The notes under the pieces were generated by a model, which worked only from the letters and a program-made list of their open reading frames with translations, had not been told where the DNA came from and searched no databases. 64,000 bases of DNA from Nioella halotolerans (GTDB lineage Bacteria; Pseudomonadota; Alphaproteobacteria; Rhodobacterales; Rhodobacteraceae): positions 1 to 64,000 of the forward strand of contig QVQC01000079.1 in NCBI GenBank assembly GCA_003428585.1, read 5' to 3'. Numbering within the stretch: the stretch's first letter is position 1; every line of letters begins with the position of its first letter. Position numbers and translations under genes: made by a program. Below are positions 16,753 through 25,538 of the stretch, piece by piece.

Positions 16753-17634
16753 TCAGCCCTGACCTATACGTACCGCTCGCAAGCGATCGACCAGAACCAT
16801 GTGAGGCACAGTCAGCGCCGCCAGGCCGACAAAAACCAACTGGATCAGCAGGGAAAGGCGGGATTGGTCCGCCTGCATGAGAATGAAGGCGAGCCCGGCG
16901 GCCCCCAACAGGGTCACGAGGGAGACCAGAAGCGCGCTTTTCAGGGCGCGCTTCTGGTCACGCACCTGCCCCATGGCCGTATCGAAATGCCGGATGGAGT
17001 GCAGGAAGCAGAAATAGCAGATGAAATACAACAAGGGCGGCAGGATCGCCGCGAGTATCCAGATCGCCGACTGTTCGACGGCGGCGCGGGTCCGGTTGGC
17101 AGATCGCGCCAGCGACGCCCCGATCAGTATGGCAAGCGTTATCATGCCGAGACTCGCGGTGGCGCTCGCGATGATCCGCGCCGCTTCGACTGGTGCGAGA
17201 TAGGCGAAGAGCGTGGCGACCTCGGCCTGATGGAACACGACCGGCGCCGCGACCGCGCTGATCCCGCCCGTAGCCTGCATGATCCGGCGGTCATCCACCC
17301 AGTCGCCCGAGAAGTGCCAGGCCGAGTAGAACAGGAAGGCGGTCAGTCCGACCGAGGGCAGAACGAGCCAGACCAGCCCAACGGCCGCCGCGATCCCCAG
17401 GTAGAGCGCGAGGAAGATCTGCTTGCGATGCATGGTATCCAGCGGCCAGAGCCGCTCGGCGATGGCGAGATCCAGCGCACCATGCGGCAAGCCGAGGATG
17501 CAAACCATGGGCGCCAGCAGGATGGCCTGCGCTTCGACACCCGGACGGAAAATCAGCCACACGAGGCTGACCCCGATGGCCGCGAGGACGAAGATCGCGG
17601 TCTGCCATGTCCTTGCAGGCGTCATGATGGCCAT
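16753..17634 (-). CDS. blh: beta-carotene 15,15'-dioxygenase, Brp/Blh family
   Basis: A 293-residue multi-pass membrane enzyme that cleaves beta-carotene into two retinals, the chromophore of the rhodopsin encoded at the head of the same operon. Four histidine-bearing motifs expected of the family are visible: GLPHGALD, SAWHFSGDW, CFLHSIRHF and TVPHMVLVDR. Its start overlaps crtY by 13 bases, so expression is coupled to carotenoid synthesis. Last gene of the operon. Confidence 0.93.
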   Translation of the reverse strand: MAIMTPARTWQTAIFVLAAIGVSLVWLIFRPGVEAQAILLAPMVCILGLPHGALDLAIAERLWPLDTMHRKQIFLALYLGIAAAVGLVWLVLPSVGLTAFLFYSAWHFSGDWVDDRRIMQATGGISAVAAPVVFHQAEVATLFAYLAPVEAARIIASATASLGMITLAILIGASLARSANRTRAAVEQSAIWILAAILPPLLYFICYFCFLHSIRHFDTAMGQVRDQKRALKSALLVSLVTLLGAAGLAFILMQADQSRLSLLIQLVFVGLAALTVPHMVLVDRLRAVRIGQG

Positions 17635-18728
17635 ACGGCTGCCTGCATGAAGGGAAGGGTTGGCAGTGCCGTCATGACGGCCAACCGGTCGCGCGTCGCC
17701 GTGGAGCCAGAGAGAAACATCTCGAGCCGATCGGCCGGCACACGATGGAAAAGGGCTTGAAACAACGCCGGGCCGCGTTCCGGGCGGCTGCGCAGCACCT
17801 GCAGGAAGACGCGGTCCATGAAGCGTGTCATCGGGCTGTCGAGCATGACGCGCGGTGTCTGGCCCGCGCGCAGATCGGCGGCGGCCCGCTCGGCCTGTTT
17901 CTGGATCCTTGCAAAGGCATATCCAGTCGAGGGCCGGGCCGCGCCGCCAGAAAGTCCCAGCCGCACCGGCCCATCCGGGGTTGGCGCGCCGTAGCCGACC
18001 TGCATCGGCAAGGCCCCCCTCTCGGTCCTTAGAACCTCCACCGTCCCGGCATCAAGCGCCTCTATCTCTTCGTGAAGCCAGGTCTGGAAGACCGCCGTAT
18101 CAGGCGGGACCGGCGCGAAGGAGGTGACTTCGACCAGGGCGTGGTCCGCCGCGAAGGGCAGGATGTAGAGGAAATCCACCCCACCGCTGCGCGCGGGGCG
18201 GAAATGCATCAGGGGAACGATGTCGGGGGTGAAGACCGGCCGGGTGGTGCGGATTTCCTGACCCAGAAAAAACTGGCCGTATCGCGGCTTGCGGCCGCTC
18301 GGGCGCGTGTCGATCAGGTTTGCCGCATAAAGCGCGCCCGCGTCCGTCTCGATGCGCCACCCAGCCCCTTGGCGGCTTGCGCCTTGAGCGGCACAGGACA
18401 GGCGCAGCTCCAGGTTTCTAGCGCCGTCGATGATATCCCCCGCGCGCTGGTAAAATGCCCCTGCACTGACCGTTTCGTACCAAAGCCGGCCTGATCCGCG
18501 CTGTGTCAGACCATCTGGCCCATCGACTGTCCACCGCGACCATCGCGCCCGCACGCAGTCCTCGAACGGATCAGGCGCCGTGCGCCAGAACGACCAGGTG
18601 CGATCGTCCGAATAAGAGCCGCGGGGCTCGATGACCATTGTGCTGAGCGCGGACCCGGCCAGCCGCGTTGCGAGGCTGAGGCCCGCGCAGCCACCGCCGA
18701 GGATCGCGACATCGACATCAGGTTTCAA
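17622..18728 (-). CDS. crtY: lycopene beta-cyclase
   Basis: A 368-residue flavoprotein of the CrtY type that closes both ends of lycopene to give beta-carotene. An N-terminal dinucleotide-binding motif (VAILGGGCAGLSLATRL) is followed by DRTWSFW and, mid-protein, FLYILPFAADHALVEVTSF. The last is the region of the FLEET motif, with its first glutamate kept and the second replaced by valine. Overlaps crtB by 11 bases and blh by 13. Confidence 0.92.
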   Translation of the reverse strand: MKPDVDVAILGGGCAGLSLATRLAGSALSTMVIEPRGSYSDDRTWSFWRTAPDPFEDCVRARWSRWTVDGPDGLTQRGSGRLWYETVSAGAFYQRAGDIIDGARNLELRLSCAAQGASRQGAGWRIETDAGALYAANLIDTRPSGRKPRYGQFFLGQEIRTTRPVFTPDIVPLMHFRPARSGGVDFLYILPFAADHALVEVTSFAPVPPDTAVFQTWLHEEIEALDAGTVEVLRTERGALPMQVGYGAPTPDGPVRLGLSGGAARPSTGYAFARIQKQAERAAADLRAGQTPRVMLDSPMTRFMDRVFLQVLRSRPERGPALFQALFHRVPADRLEMFLSGSTATRDRLAVMTALPTLPFMQAAVWPS

Positions 18729-19569
18729 CGTGTTGCTCCTTGGCGCGGGGCTTCTGCCCGACCCGGGCCAGCCCCAGCAAGGCGGTCAGCGCGAGGATCG
18801 TCTTGCGCCTCGGGGAAACCATGGCCCGTCCCTGATCCGGGGCGCAGTCGCGGCGCCGCAAGACCTCACCGATGCCCTGATACATCGCTGCAGCGGCAGC
18901 CACCGCCAGCCGTAATCGAAGCGGCAAGGCGGGCAACCCGGTGCGGCCGCTGGCATAAAGATGATCGGCCACAGTCAGCAACTCGCCAATCGCACCGCGC
19001 GCATCCGCAAGCGCCGCATCCCGGCCGGCGGCAATCTCGACCGGGGCATGGGGGCACAGGGTTGCGGGCAGGTAACGGCGCCCGTCGCGTGCATCCTCGC
19101 AGACATCCCGGCAGATGTTCGTCAGCTGCATCGCGGCGCCCAGTTGGGCCGCATGGCCGTGCCATTGCACCGGGATATCGAAAAGCGCGCAGACCATGAT
19201 GCCCACCGTCCCGGCGACACCATGCGCATAGCGCCGCAGGTCGTCCATGTCTTTGACAAGGACTGTGCCTGTGTCGTCTTTGACAGTGCGGACAAGCTCT
19301 TCAAACGCACTCAACCCGGTCGCGCGACCGCTGAAGAGTGCCCGCGCCTCGGCCGCGACAGGATCCGTTGTTTGCGGGTTGCGAAGCTCTTGGTGAATGA
19401 CGCCAAGCCGAGCCGCCGCAGCAGGACCGGCCCAGTCATCGGCGATGTCGTCCACGGTCCGGCAGATGGCATAAAGGCGCGCGACGCGCTCTCGATCCCG
19501 CTTCGACAGCAGTCGCGCCGCAGGAGAGAAACTGCGCGCGTGGTGCGCCATGACCTGATCCGGTGTCAT
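18718..19569 (-). CDS. crtB: phytoene synthase
   Basis: A 283-residue prenyltransferase that joins two GGPP molecules into phytoene. Both aspartate-rich regions are present: RTVDDIADDW near residue 40 and NICRDVCEDARDGRRYLP near residue 150. Length is slightly short but normal for rhodopsin-linked crtB. Start overlaps crtI by four bases. Membrane-associated step between CrtE and CrtI. Confidence 0.93.
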   Translation of the reverse strand: MTPDQVMAHHARSFSPAARLLSKRDRERVARLYAICRTVDDIADDWAGPAAAARLGVIHQELRNPQTTDPVAAEARALFSGRATGLSAFEELVRTVKDDTGTVLVKDMDDLRRYAHGVAGTVGIMVCALFDIPVQWHGHAAQLGAAMQLTNICRDVCEDARDGRRYLPATLCPHAPVEIAAGRDAALADARGAIGELLTVADHLYASGRTGLPALPLRLRLAVAAAAAMYQGIGEVLRRRDCAPDQGRAMVSPRRKTILALTALLGLARVGQKPRAKEQHVET

Positions 19570-21074
19570 GCGGACACAGTGGCCGGTGCCGGGATCACGC
19601 GGTCAAGCACCTTCGCCGACGAGACGACACCGGGCAAGCCCGCCCCCGGATGCGTGCCGGCCCCCACGAAATAGAGATCGCGGATGCCCTCGCCGCGATT
19701 GTGGAACCGGAACCATGCCGACTGCGTGAAGAACGGCGACAAAGAGAACCCCGCCCCGTCAACCGACAGGTAGTCCGACGCGAAGTCCTGCGGGGTCATG
19801 GCGAATTCTGCCGTGATCGTCTCTTTCAGGCCGGGAAGCATGGTCGCGTCCAGGGCCTCGACAATTCGATCCCGCAGGCGCGGCCCCTCGACATCCCAGT
19901 CCTGCCCGCCTGACAGGTTCGGCACGGGGCACAGGACATAGAAACTGTCGCAGCCCCCAGGGGCGAAGCTCGGGTCGGTCGCCGTGGGCCGGTGGATGTA
20001 GAGCGAGAAATCCTCTGCCAGATGCTTGCGCCGGAAGATGTCGTTGAGAAGTTCCTTGTAACGCGCGCCGAACCAGACCGTGTGATGTGCCACCTCGGGC
20101 CAGGTTTTCCGCGCGCCGAAGTAAAGCACATAGAGCCCCATCGAAAGCCGCCCTGTCTTTTCGCGCAGACGCGCCACCGGCGAGACCGGCGCATCTGGCA
20201 GCATGTTGCGATAGACATGCACCGGGTCCATGTTCGACACCACCACGTCGGCGGAAAGCTGACGTCCATCCGCCAGCCGCACACCCGTCGCGCGCCCGTC
20301 GCGCACGGTGATCTCGTCGATCGTGGTGCCAAGCTCGATCTCGATGCCCTGTTCCAGCATCAGGCGTTCCAGGGCATCGACAAGCGCGCCGGTCCCGCCC
20401 ATTGCGAACCACATGCCGTGGGCCCGTTCGAGATGGTTGATCATGCCGTATATCGACGTGGTATCGAAGGGGTTGCCCCCGACCAGCAACGGCTGGATCG
20501 AGAAGGCCTGGCGCAATCGCTCGTTCTTCAGGTGGCGTGCCACCATGGACCAGACGCTTTCATAGGACCGCAATCGCAGGAGATCGGGGATTTGTCGGGC
20601 CATGAAGGCGAGCGAATGGAACGGCTTGTCCGCGAGTTGCGTGAAGCCCACGTCGTGAATCTTCTTGGACCACGCGCCCATGCGCCGATATCCGGCAAGG
20701 TCATCGGGCGCCAGACGCGCGATTTCCGCCTCGGTCGCCTCTTCGGTCGGGCCGTAGTCGAACGTCTCGCCATCGGCATAGTGAAACCGATACCACGGGT
20801 CGGGGGCGACGAGGGTGACGTAGTCGGCCATGTCCTTGCCGAAAAGCTCGAAAAGCTCGGCAAAGAGATGCGGCGCGGTCAGGACAGTCGGCCCTGCATC
20901 GTGGCGAAACCCGTCCCTTTCGAAGACCTGGGCGCGCCCGCCGAGCCGTGAACAGCGATCTATCAGACGAACCTGATAACCGCGCGCGGCAAGGCGCAAG
21001 GCGGCGGCGATACCGCCGAAACCCGCCCCCGCGACAATCGCCGTCGCCGTCGCGGCATATGTATCACGTGGCAT
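19566..21074 (-). CDS. crtI: phytoene desaturase
   Basis: A 502-residue FAD-dependent enzyme that desaturates phytoene to lycopene. It has the N-terminal Rossmann motif AGAGFGGIAAALRLAARG and the C-terminal CrtI signature VGAGTHPGAGLPGVVSSAKV. The start is placed at ATG 21074 because AAGGA lies eight bases upstream; ATG 21080 would leave only two bases. The 5' end overlaps crtE by 11 bases. The frame stays open upstream inside crtE but codes nothing family-like there. Confidence 0.95.
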   Translation of the reverse strand: MPRDTYAATATAIVAGAGFGGIAAALRLAARGYQVRLIDRCSRLGGRAQVFERDGFRHDAGPTVLTAPHLFAELFELFGKDMADYVTLVAPDPWYRFHYADGETFDYGPTEEATEAEIARLAPDDLAGYRRMGAWSKKIHDVGFTQLADKPFHSLAFMARQIPDLLRLRSYESVWSMVARHLKNERLRQAFSIQPLLVGGNPFDTTSIYGMINHLERAHGMWFAMGGTGALVDALERLMLEQGIEIELGTTIDEITVRDGRATGVRLADGRQLSADVVVSNMDPVHVYRNMLPDAPVSPVARLREKTGRLSMGLYVLYFGARKTWPEVAHHTVWFGARYKELLNDIFRRKHLAEDFSLYIHRPTATDPSFAPGGCDSFYVLCPVPNLSGGQDWDVEGPRLRDRIVEALDATMLPGLKETITAEFAMTPQDFASDYLSVDGAGFSLSPFFTQSAWFRFHNRGEGIRDLYFVGAGTHPGAGLPGVVSSAKVLDRVIPAPATVSA

Positions 21075-21906
21075 GGGCATATTCCTTGAGGTTTCGATCC
21101 ATCTGGTCGGCCAGCTGCGAAAACGGTGCTCGCGTGGCGGCAGGAAGACGTGAGACGTGGCGGCGCGCGTCGCGGATCGCGGAGGCCGCCGCGTCGCGCA
21201 GGCGCGATGCCGCCTCGGGGCGGCGGAGGCCTTGCCGTTCGAGCGACAGACACAGGTTGGCCGTGCCACGTTCGAGATCCACGTCCCGGTCGGCAAGGTC
21301 GTCCAGAGCCTGATACGCAAGCGCGAGGTCGCGCGCGGCCTCTGCCGTGGCGTCCAGCCCATCGGCCTGCGCCGCGCAAAGACTCAATTGAAGTGGCAGC
21401 GCCAGAAGCGGGCCGGATTTTCGGGCGGCGACACGGAGCTGGATGTCGAAGGTTTCCGGCGAGGCGAGATCCTCGGCCTGCCCGCGGATCGTCGTCGCAA
21501 TCGCATCATGCGTCAACAGAATGGCCTCAGCGGGAAAGGGGTGGTCGGCGAGCGCACAGTTGGCGCCGGAAATCATCAGGTCGCCCGCGCTCAGAGCCGT
21601 TGCCATGCCGCAACTTACCCAAAGGGCATCGGCGCCTCGGCGCCGGCGGTCCCCATCCTGAATGTCGTCATGGATCAGGGAGGCGTTGTGCAACAGTTCG
21701 GACGCGACGGCGCAGGACAATGCCGTCGATACCGGAAGCCGAAGTCCCTCGGCCGCCGACAGGGCGATGCGGGCCCGAATGCGCGCCCCGCCCGAGGCAA
21801 GATGCGACCGGCCTGCATCGGCGACGGGACCGTGCCCGAGGATGCACGCCATCTTCGCATCGACGTCGGCGAGGCTTGCGGTCTGTGTCATGGCTATGTC
21901 GCGCAT
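21064..21906 (-). CDS. crtE: geranylgeranyl diphosphate synthase
   Basis: A 280-residue polyprenyl synthase making C20 GGPP for carotenoids. First aspartate-rich motif LIHDDIQDGD with RRRRG after it, second motif YQALDDLADRD. The start at 21906 has GGGGAA seven bases upstream. It lies downstream of the rhodopsin gene and of a terminator-like hairpin, so its transcription probably depends on read-through, an internal promoter, or both. Confidence 0.92.
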   Translation of the reverse strand: MRDIAMTQTASLADVDAKMACILGHGPVADAGRSHLASGGARIRARIALSAAEGLRLPVSTALSCAVASELLHNASLIHDDIQDGDRRRRGADALWVSCGMATALSAGDLMISGANCALADHPFPAEAILLTHDAIATTIRGQAEDLASPETFDIQLRVAARKSGPLLALPLQLSLCAAQADGLDATAEAARDLALAYQALDDLADRDVDLERGTANLCLSLERQGLRRPEAASRLRDAAASAIRDARRHVSRLPAATRAPFSQLADQMDRNLKEYAHAT

Positions 21907-21924
21907 GTGCAGTTTCCCCAGCGG

Positions 21925-21958
21925 AAGAAAAGGGCCGCCCACCGGTGGCGGGCGGCCC
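21925..21958 (-). terminator. intrinsic terminator or attenuator between rhodopsin gene and crtE
   Basis: A GC-only 9-bp stem (GGGCCGCCC with GGGCGGCCC, 21932-21940 and 21950-21958) with a short loop is followed on the minus strand by TTTTCTT (21931-21925). It sits 12 bases after the rhodopsin stop and 18 bases before the crtE start. Probable partial terminator. Confidence 0.75.
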
Positions 21959-21970
21959 AATCGTCACGGT

Positions 21971-22744
21971 TCACTCAGCTGGAACGGCCGAGGTCTTGTC
22001 TTTGTCGGAGGGTTCCGACTTCCGCAGCGCGATCATGAAGATCAGCACGCCGAATGCGGCCTTGGCGATGATATCCGCGATGGTGTAGCCCACCTGGATC
22101 ACCGTTTCGGCCATCGCACCCTCCGCGCCGATCAGGGCGGCGAAGTAGACGACCGGGTAGAAGGCCCACGCCCCGATGGTCACCCACCGCGCCATGTTGA
22201 CCAGCCCACGTGCTTGCGCCGGTTGCGTTTCGACCGCCTTGCCCAGACCGACGAAGAGCTCGTAAACGATCCAGAGGAACGGGATCATCGACAGGCTGCC
22301 CCAGATCCACGCTTGCGAAGACGTTTCCGCCACTTCGCCGGGGTAGCCGAGCGCGACCATCAGCGCCGCCAGCACGCCCAGCCGCGTGGCGCGGCTGACC
22401 GTCTCGCTGCGGGTCAGGTTCATCACGAGGATCAACTCGACCAGAAGCAACGGTACGGTGAGAAGCCAATCGACATAGCGATAGGCATCATTGAACGGCT
22501 TGTCGGTTGCCTGGAGCACGCCATCCACGATCGTGTAGGCATCCCCCCAGCTCTCGAAGATGCGGAAGTAGTGATAGGCCGCGATGAAGGTCACCAACCC
22601 GGTGATCGTCAACGCGGTGCGGTATTGCGGCGCCACCTGGCTGCGTCCCAGCCAGAAGAAGAGCGTGGCGGCCGCCATTGTCGCGAACGCGAAAGAGAAC
22701 GCGTTATAGATGAGGTCGTATTGACCAATACTGAGTTGATCCAT
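21971..22744 (-). CDS. proton-pumping rhodopsin, xanthorhodopsin-like
   Basis: A 257-residue seven-helix retinal protein. Helix C reads RYVDWLLTVPLLLVE, giving the D92/T96/E103 triad of outward proton pumps: counterion and acceptor D92, donor E103. H58 can pair with D92. The Schiff-base lysine is K228 in ADIIAKAAF. Leu100 at the tuning site predicts green absorption. In helix E, G149 in the sequence WIWGSLSMIPF aligns with the glycine that opens the carotenoid-binding fenestration in xanthorhodopsin and Gloeobacter rhodopsin. GGGAG lies before ATG 22744. Heads an operon that supplies its retinal. Antenna binding itself is inference. Confidence 0.95.
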   Translation of the reverse strand: MDQLSIGQYDLIYNAFSFAFATMAAATLFFWLGRSQVAPQYRTALTITGLVTFIAAYHYFRIFESWGDAYTIVDGVLQATDKPFNDAYRYVDWLLTVPLLLVELILVMNLTRSETVSRATRLGVLAALMVALGYPGEVAETSSQAWIWGSLSMIPFLWIVYELFVGLGKAVETQPAQARGLVNMARWVTIGAWAFYPVVYFAALIGAEGAMAETVIQVGYTIADIIAKAAFGVLIFMIALRKSEPSDKDKTSAVPAE

Positions 22745-23428
22745 GTTTGCTCCCGTTTTTGCATGTCACTGCATGGCAGGTAGCCCGACCTGACGAACGC
22801 CAACCGCCGACTGGCCAGACGACCAAGGACAGATTGACGCATCCCGCAAGATCGCCCCCACGCGCGGCGCATGACGGGGAGGCAGCTGCACCAGTTTACC
22901 CCCTACATCGCCCCGCCGAACAACATGGATTAGCTTCCGGTCGAAATTGCTTGCGGTCCTGCACGGACCGCGAGGTTCGGACAGCCCCGTGCCCGTTGAG
23001 ATCGCGGCGGGGATCATGGCCCGATGGCCCTTTGGCGCCTTCGTAATCTTCGTCCGGATTCCATGCTTGGTCGCGATGATGATGCGCATCTTGTCGCGCC
23101 CATTGCTGCACTTGGGCAACTGCATGGACACGTGCCACGCAGTCGATGGCGCGGTGCAGCGACCGGCGCAGGTTGCGCAATCGCCCGATTGCCTCAAACC
23201 GACCGTTCCGTTCGACGCCTTGAACAAAAAGGATCAGCCTGCTAAGTATCTCGCCATGGGCATCAACCCACCAACGACGCCGTGGCCGGTTTTCTGACCG
23301 CATCAGGCATATCACCTGATCGGGGAACGTGATTCCGGGGCTTCCGATGAAGCGCTTTATTCACACACTGTCATTTTTACGCGATCTCGCGAAGAATCGG
23401 CCGCCGTCGACACAGAAAGGAATACACC
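22745..23428. other. 684-bp divergent intergenic region
   Basis: Lies between the rhodopsin gene (minus) and proX (plus). Several frames are open but none has a good start, ribosome site or recognisable family; codon usage is unconvincing. It must hold both divergent promoters. I saw no PpsR/CrtJ palindrome or other operator I could defend. Confidence 0.4.
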
Positions 23429-24409
23429 ATGAAGAAGCTATCTCTCATGATTGCAGCCGGCGCGTTTGCCGCGCCGATGGCTGCACATGCGCAATCCGGT
23501 GAATGCGGGGATGTTTCGATCACCGAAATGAACTGGGCATCGGCACAGGTCGTGACCAGTGTTGCCGCGTTCCTGATGGAACAAGGTTACGGCTGCAATG
23601 TCAGCGTCGTTTCGTCCGATACCATCCCGGCAGTGACCTCCGTGGCCGAGAACGGTGAACCGGATATCGTGACGGAACTCTGGCTCAACTCGACCGGCGA
23701 TACTTACAACGAGTTGCGCGATTCCGGGCGCGTCGTCGAGGCCGGGCCGGTTCTCGATCCCGGCGGTGTCGAAGGCTGGTGGGTTCCGACCTATCTTGCC
23801 GAAGAGCATCCCGAAGTGACCACCATCGAGGGCATTCTCGAGAATCCCGACCTTGTCGGCGCCCGCTTCTACAACTGCCCCGAAGGCTGGGGCTGCCGCG
23901 TGGTCAGCGACAACCTGTCCGCCGCGCTGGACCTTGAAGGCAACGGGATCGAGGTCTTCAATGCCGGGTCGGGGCAGGTTCTTGCCACCTCTATGGCCGA
24001 TGCCGTCCTGAACGAGGAGCCGTGGTTCGGCTACTATTGGGGCCCGACCGTGCCGCTTGGCAAGTATGACATGACGCGCGTCGATCTCGGCCCGGTCGTG
24101 GATGACGTGCACGAGCGCAACCAGAACGCGGATACGACCGAGCCCGGCGTGTCCGACTTCCCCGCGGCGCCGATCGTCACCGCGGTGACCAGCACCTTCC
24201 AGGAAAGCAACCCGGACGTGTTCGAACTGATGCAGAACATGACGTTCCGCACCTCGGACATGAGCACGGTGTTGGCGTGGAAAGACGAGAACAACGCCTC
24301 GGCTGACGAGGCCGCCGTCTACTACCTCAGCAACTTCCAGGACGAATGGTCCGGCTGGCTGAGCGACGAGGCGCGCACGAACCTCGCCGGTCTTCTCGAC
24401 CAAGACTAA
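23429..24409 (+). CDS. proX: glycine betaine/proline ABC transporter binding protein
   Basis: A 326-residue OpuAC-type periplasmic receptor. Signal peptide MKKLSLMIAAGAFAAPMAAHA, cleavage near AHA-Q. Aromatic residues that could form the quaternary-amine cage (MNWASAQV, VEGWWVPTYL, WFGYYWGP) are plentiful. AAAGG eight bases upstream supports the start. First gene of proXWV. A stem-loop follows the stop, expected to give receptor excess over the membrane parts. Close relatives may prefer betaine, proline betaine or dimethylglycine. Confidence 0.88.
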   Translation: MKKLSLMIAAGAFAAPMAAHAQSGECGDVSITEMNWASAQVVTSVAAFLMEQGYGCNVSVVSSDTIPAVTSVAENGEPDIVTELWLNSTGDTYNELRDSGRVVEAGPVLDPGGVEGWWVPTYLAEEHPEVTTIEGILENPDLVGARFYNCPEGWGCRVVSDNLSAALDLEGNGIEVFNAGSGQVLATSMADAVLNEEPWFGYYWGPTVPLGKYDMTRVDLGPVVDDVHERNQNADTTEPGVSDFPAAPIVTAVTSTFQESNPDVFELMQNMTFRTSDMSTVLAWKDENNASADEAAVYYLSNFQDEWSGWLSDEARTNLAGLLDQD

Positions 24410-24421
24410 TCAAGAAAAACT

Positions 24422-24453
24422 GGCGGGGCCGGCCCGGATCGGCCCCGCCTTTC
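24422..24453 (+). terminator. attenuator hairpin between proX and proW
   Basis: A 10-bp stem GGCGGGGCCG (24422-24431) with CGGCCCCGCC (24440-24449), 8-base loop, then TTTCT. It lies 13 bases after the proX stop in the same operon, so it likely trims transcription into proWV. Confidence 0.7.
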
Positions 24454-24500
24454 TATGCGCCGGGGTTTCTTGACCCCGTGGCGCAAGTGGGGAAGGCTCA

Positions 24501-25535
24501 ATGGCAACATATGATTTCGTTTTCCGGGCCCTCGGGCTCGAAGATTGGTGTGAAGCGGGCGGCGAAAGCTCCGCGCCGATGTCCATGGACGCGCTCGTGT
24601 CGCAAACCACCGGCGAGGAGGCATCGACCTCGATATGGGAGCTTCCGTTCCCGTCGATGGACGCGTTGAACCAAGCCTGCCCGGCATTCCCGCAATCGCG
24701 CAACGTGACGCTCGGGCTGGAAAACGGCTTTCTCGCGGTCAAGGACTCGATGAGCGTCGTGCTCGACCCGATCACGCAACCGCTGTCATGGCTGCTGGAG
24801 GGCGCGCTTTACGGCATTCTCACCACGCCGTGGTGGATCATCATCCCGCTTCTGCTGGCCATCGTGTGGTTCATTTCGAAATCATGGAAACTGCTGGCCT
24901 TCGTGGCGCTCAGCATCGGTGGTCTCGCTTTCATTGATTACTACAGCTACGCCATGCAGACCCTCGCGATCATCATGGTCTGCGCCTTCCTGTGCGTGCT
25001 TTTCGGGGTCCCCATAGGGATTGCCATGTCGCGGTCCGACAGGATGCGCGCGTCGACCATCCCGGTTCTGGACATGCTGCAGACGCTGCCGCCCTTCGTC
25101 TACCTGATTCCGCTGATCTTCCTCTTTTCGGTGACCGAGCCGAAGCTCTACGGCATCGCCATCATTCTCTATGCCATCGTGCCGGTGATCCGGCTGACCG
25201 ATCTGGGGATCCGCATGGTGGACGAAACTGTGATCGAGGCCGCCAACGCCTTCGGCATGACCAAGCGCCAGAAACTGTACGGCGTGCAGATCCCGCTGGC
25301 TTTGCCGAATATCATGGCCGGTGTGAACCAGACGATCATGATGAGCCTCGCAATGGTGGTCATCGCCTCGCTGGTCTCGGCGCCCGGGCTCGGCGTGCTG
25401 GTGCTGCGGGGGATCAACAATCTTGAACTGGGCGTCGGCCTCGTCTCGGGGCTTGGCATCGTGTTGCTGGCGGTGATGCTTGACCGGACGACCAAGGCAG
25501 CCCTTGATCGTATCAACGCGGCGCAGAAAGGCTGA
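24501..25535 (+). CDS. proW: glycine betaine/proline ABC transporter permease
   Basis: A 344-residue ProW. The long N-terminal segment of about 90 residues before the first helix is as in E. coli ProW. Six or more helices follow, with an EAA loop around IEAANAFGMTKRQKLYGVQI and PLALPNIMAGVNQ. The gene ends three bases before proV. Forms the channel of the betaine/proline importer for osmoprotection or for methylated-amine nutrition. Confidence 0.88.
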   Translation: MATYDFVFRALGLEDWCEAGGESSAPMSMDALVSQTTGEEASTSIWELPFPSMDALNQACPAFPQSRNVTLGLENGFLAVKDSMSVVLDPITQPLSWLLEGALYGILTTPWWIIIPLLLAIVWFISKSWKLLAFVALSIGGLAFIDYYSYAMQTLAIIMVCAFLCVLFGVPIGIAMSRSDRMRASTIPVLDMLQTLPPFVYLIPLIFLFSVTEPKLYGIAIILYAIVPVIRLTDLGIRMVDETVIEAANAFGMTKRQKLYGVQIPLALPNIMAGVNQTIMMSLAMVVIASLVSAPGLGVLVLRGINNLELGVGLVSGLGIVLLAVMLDRTTKAALDRINAAQKG

Positions 25536-25538
25536 CCC

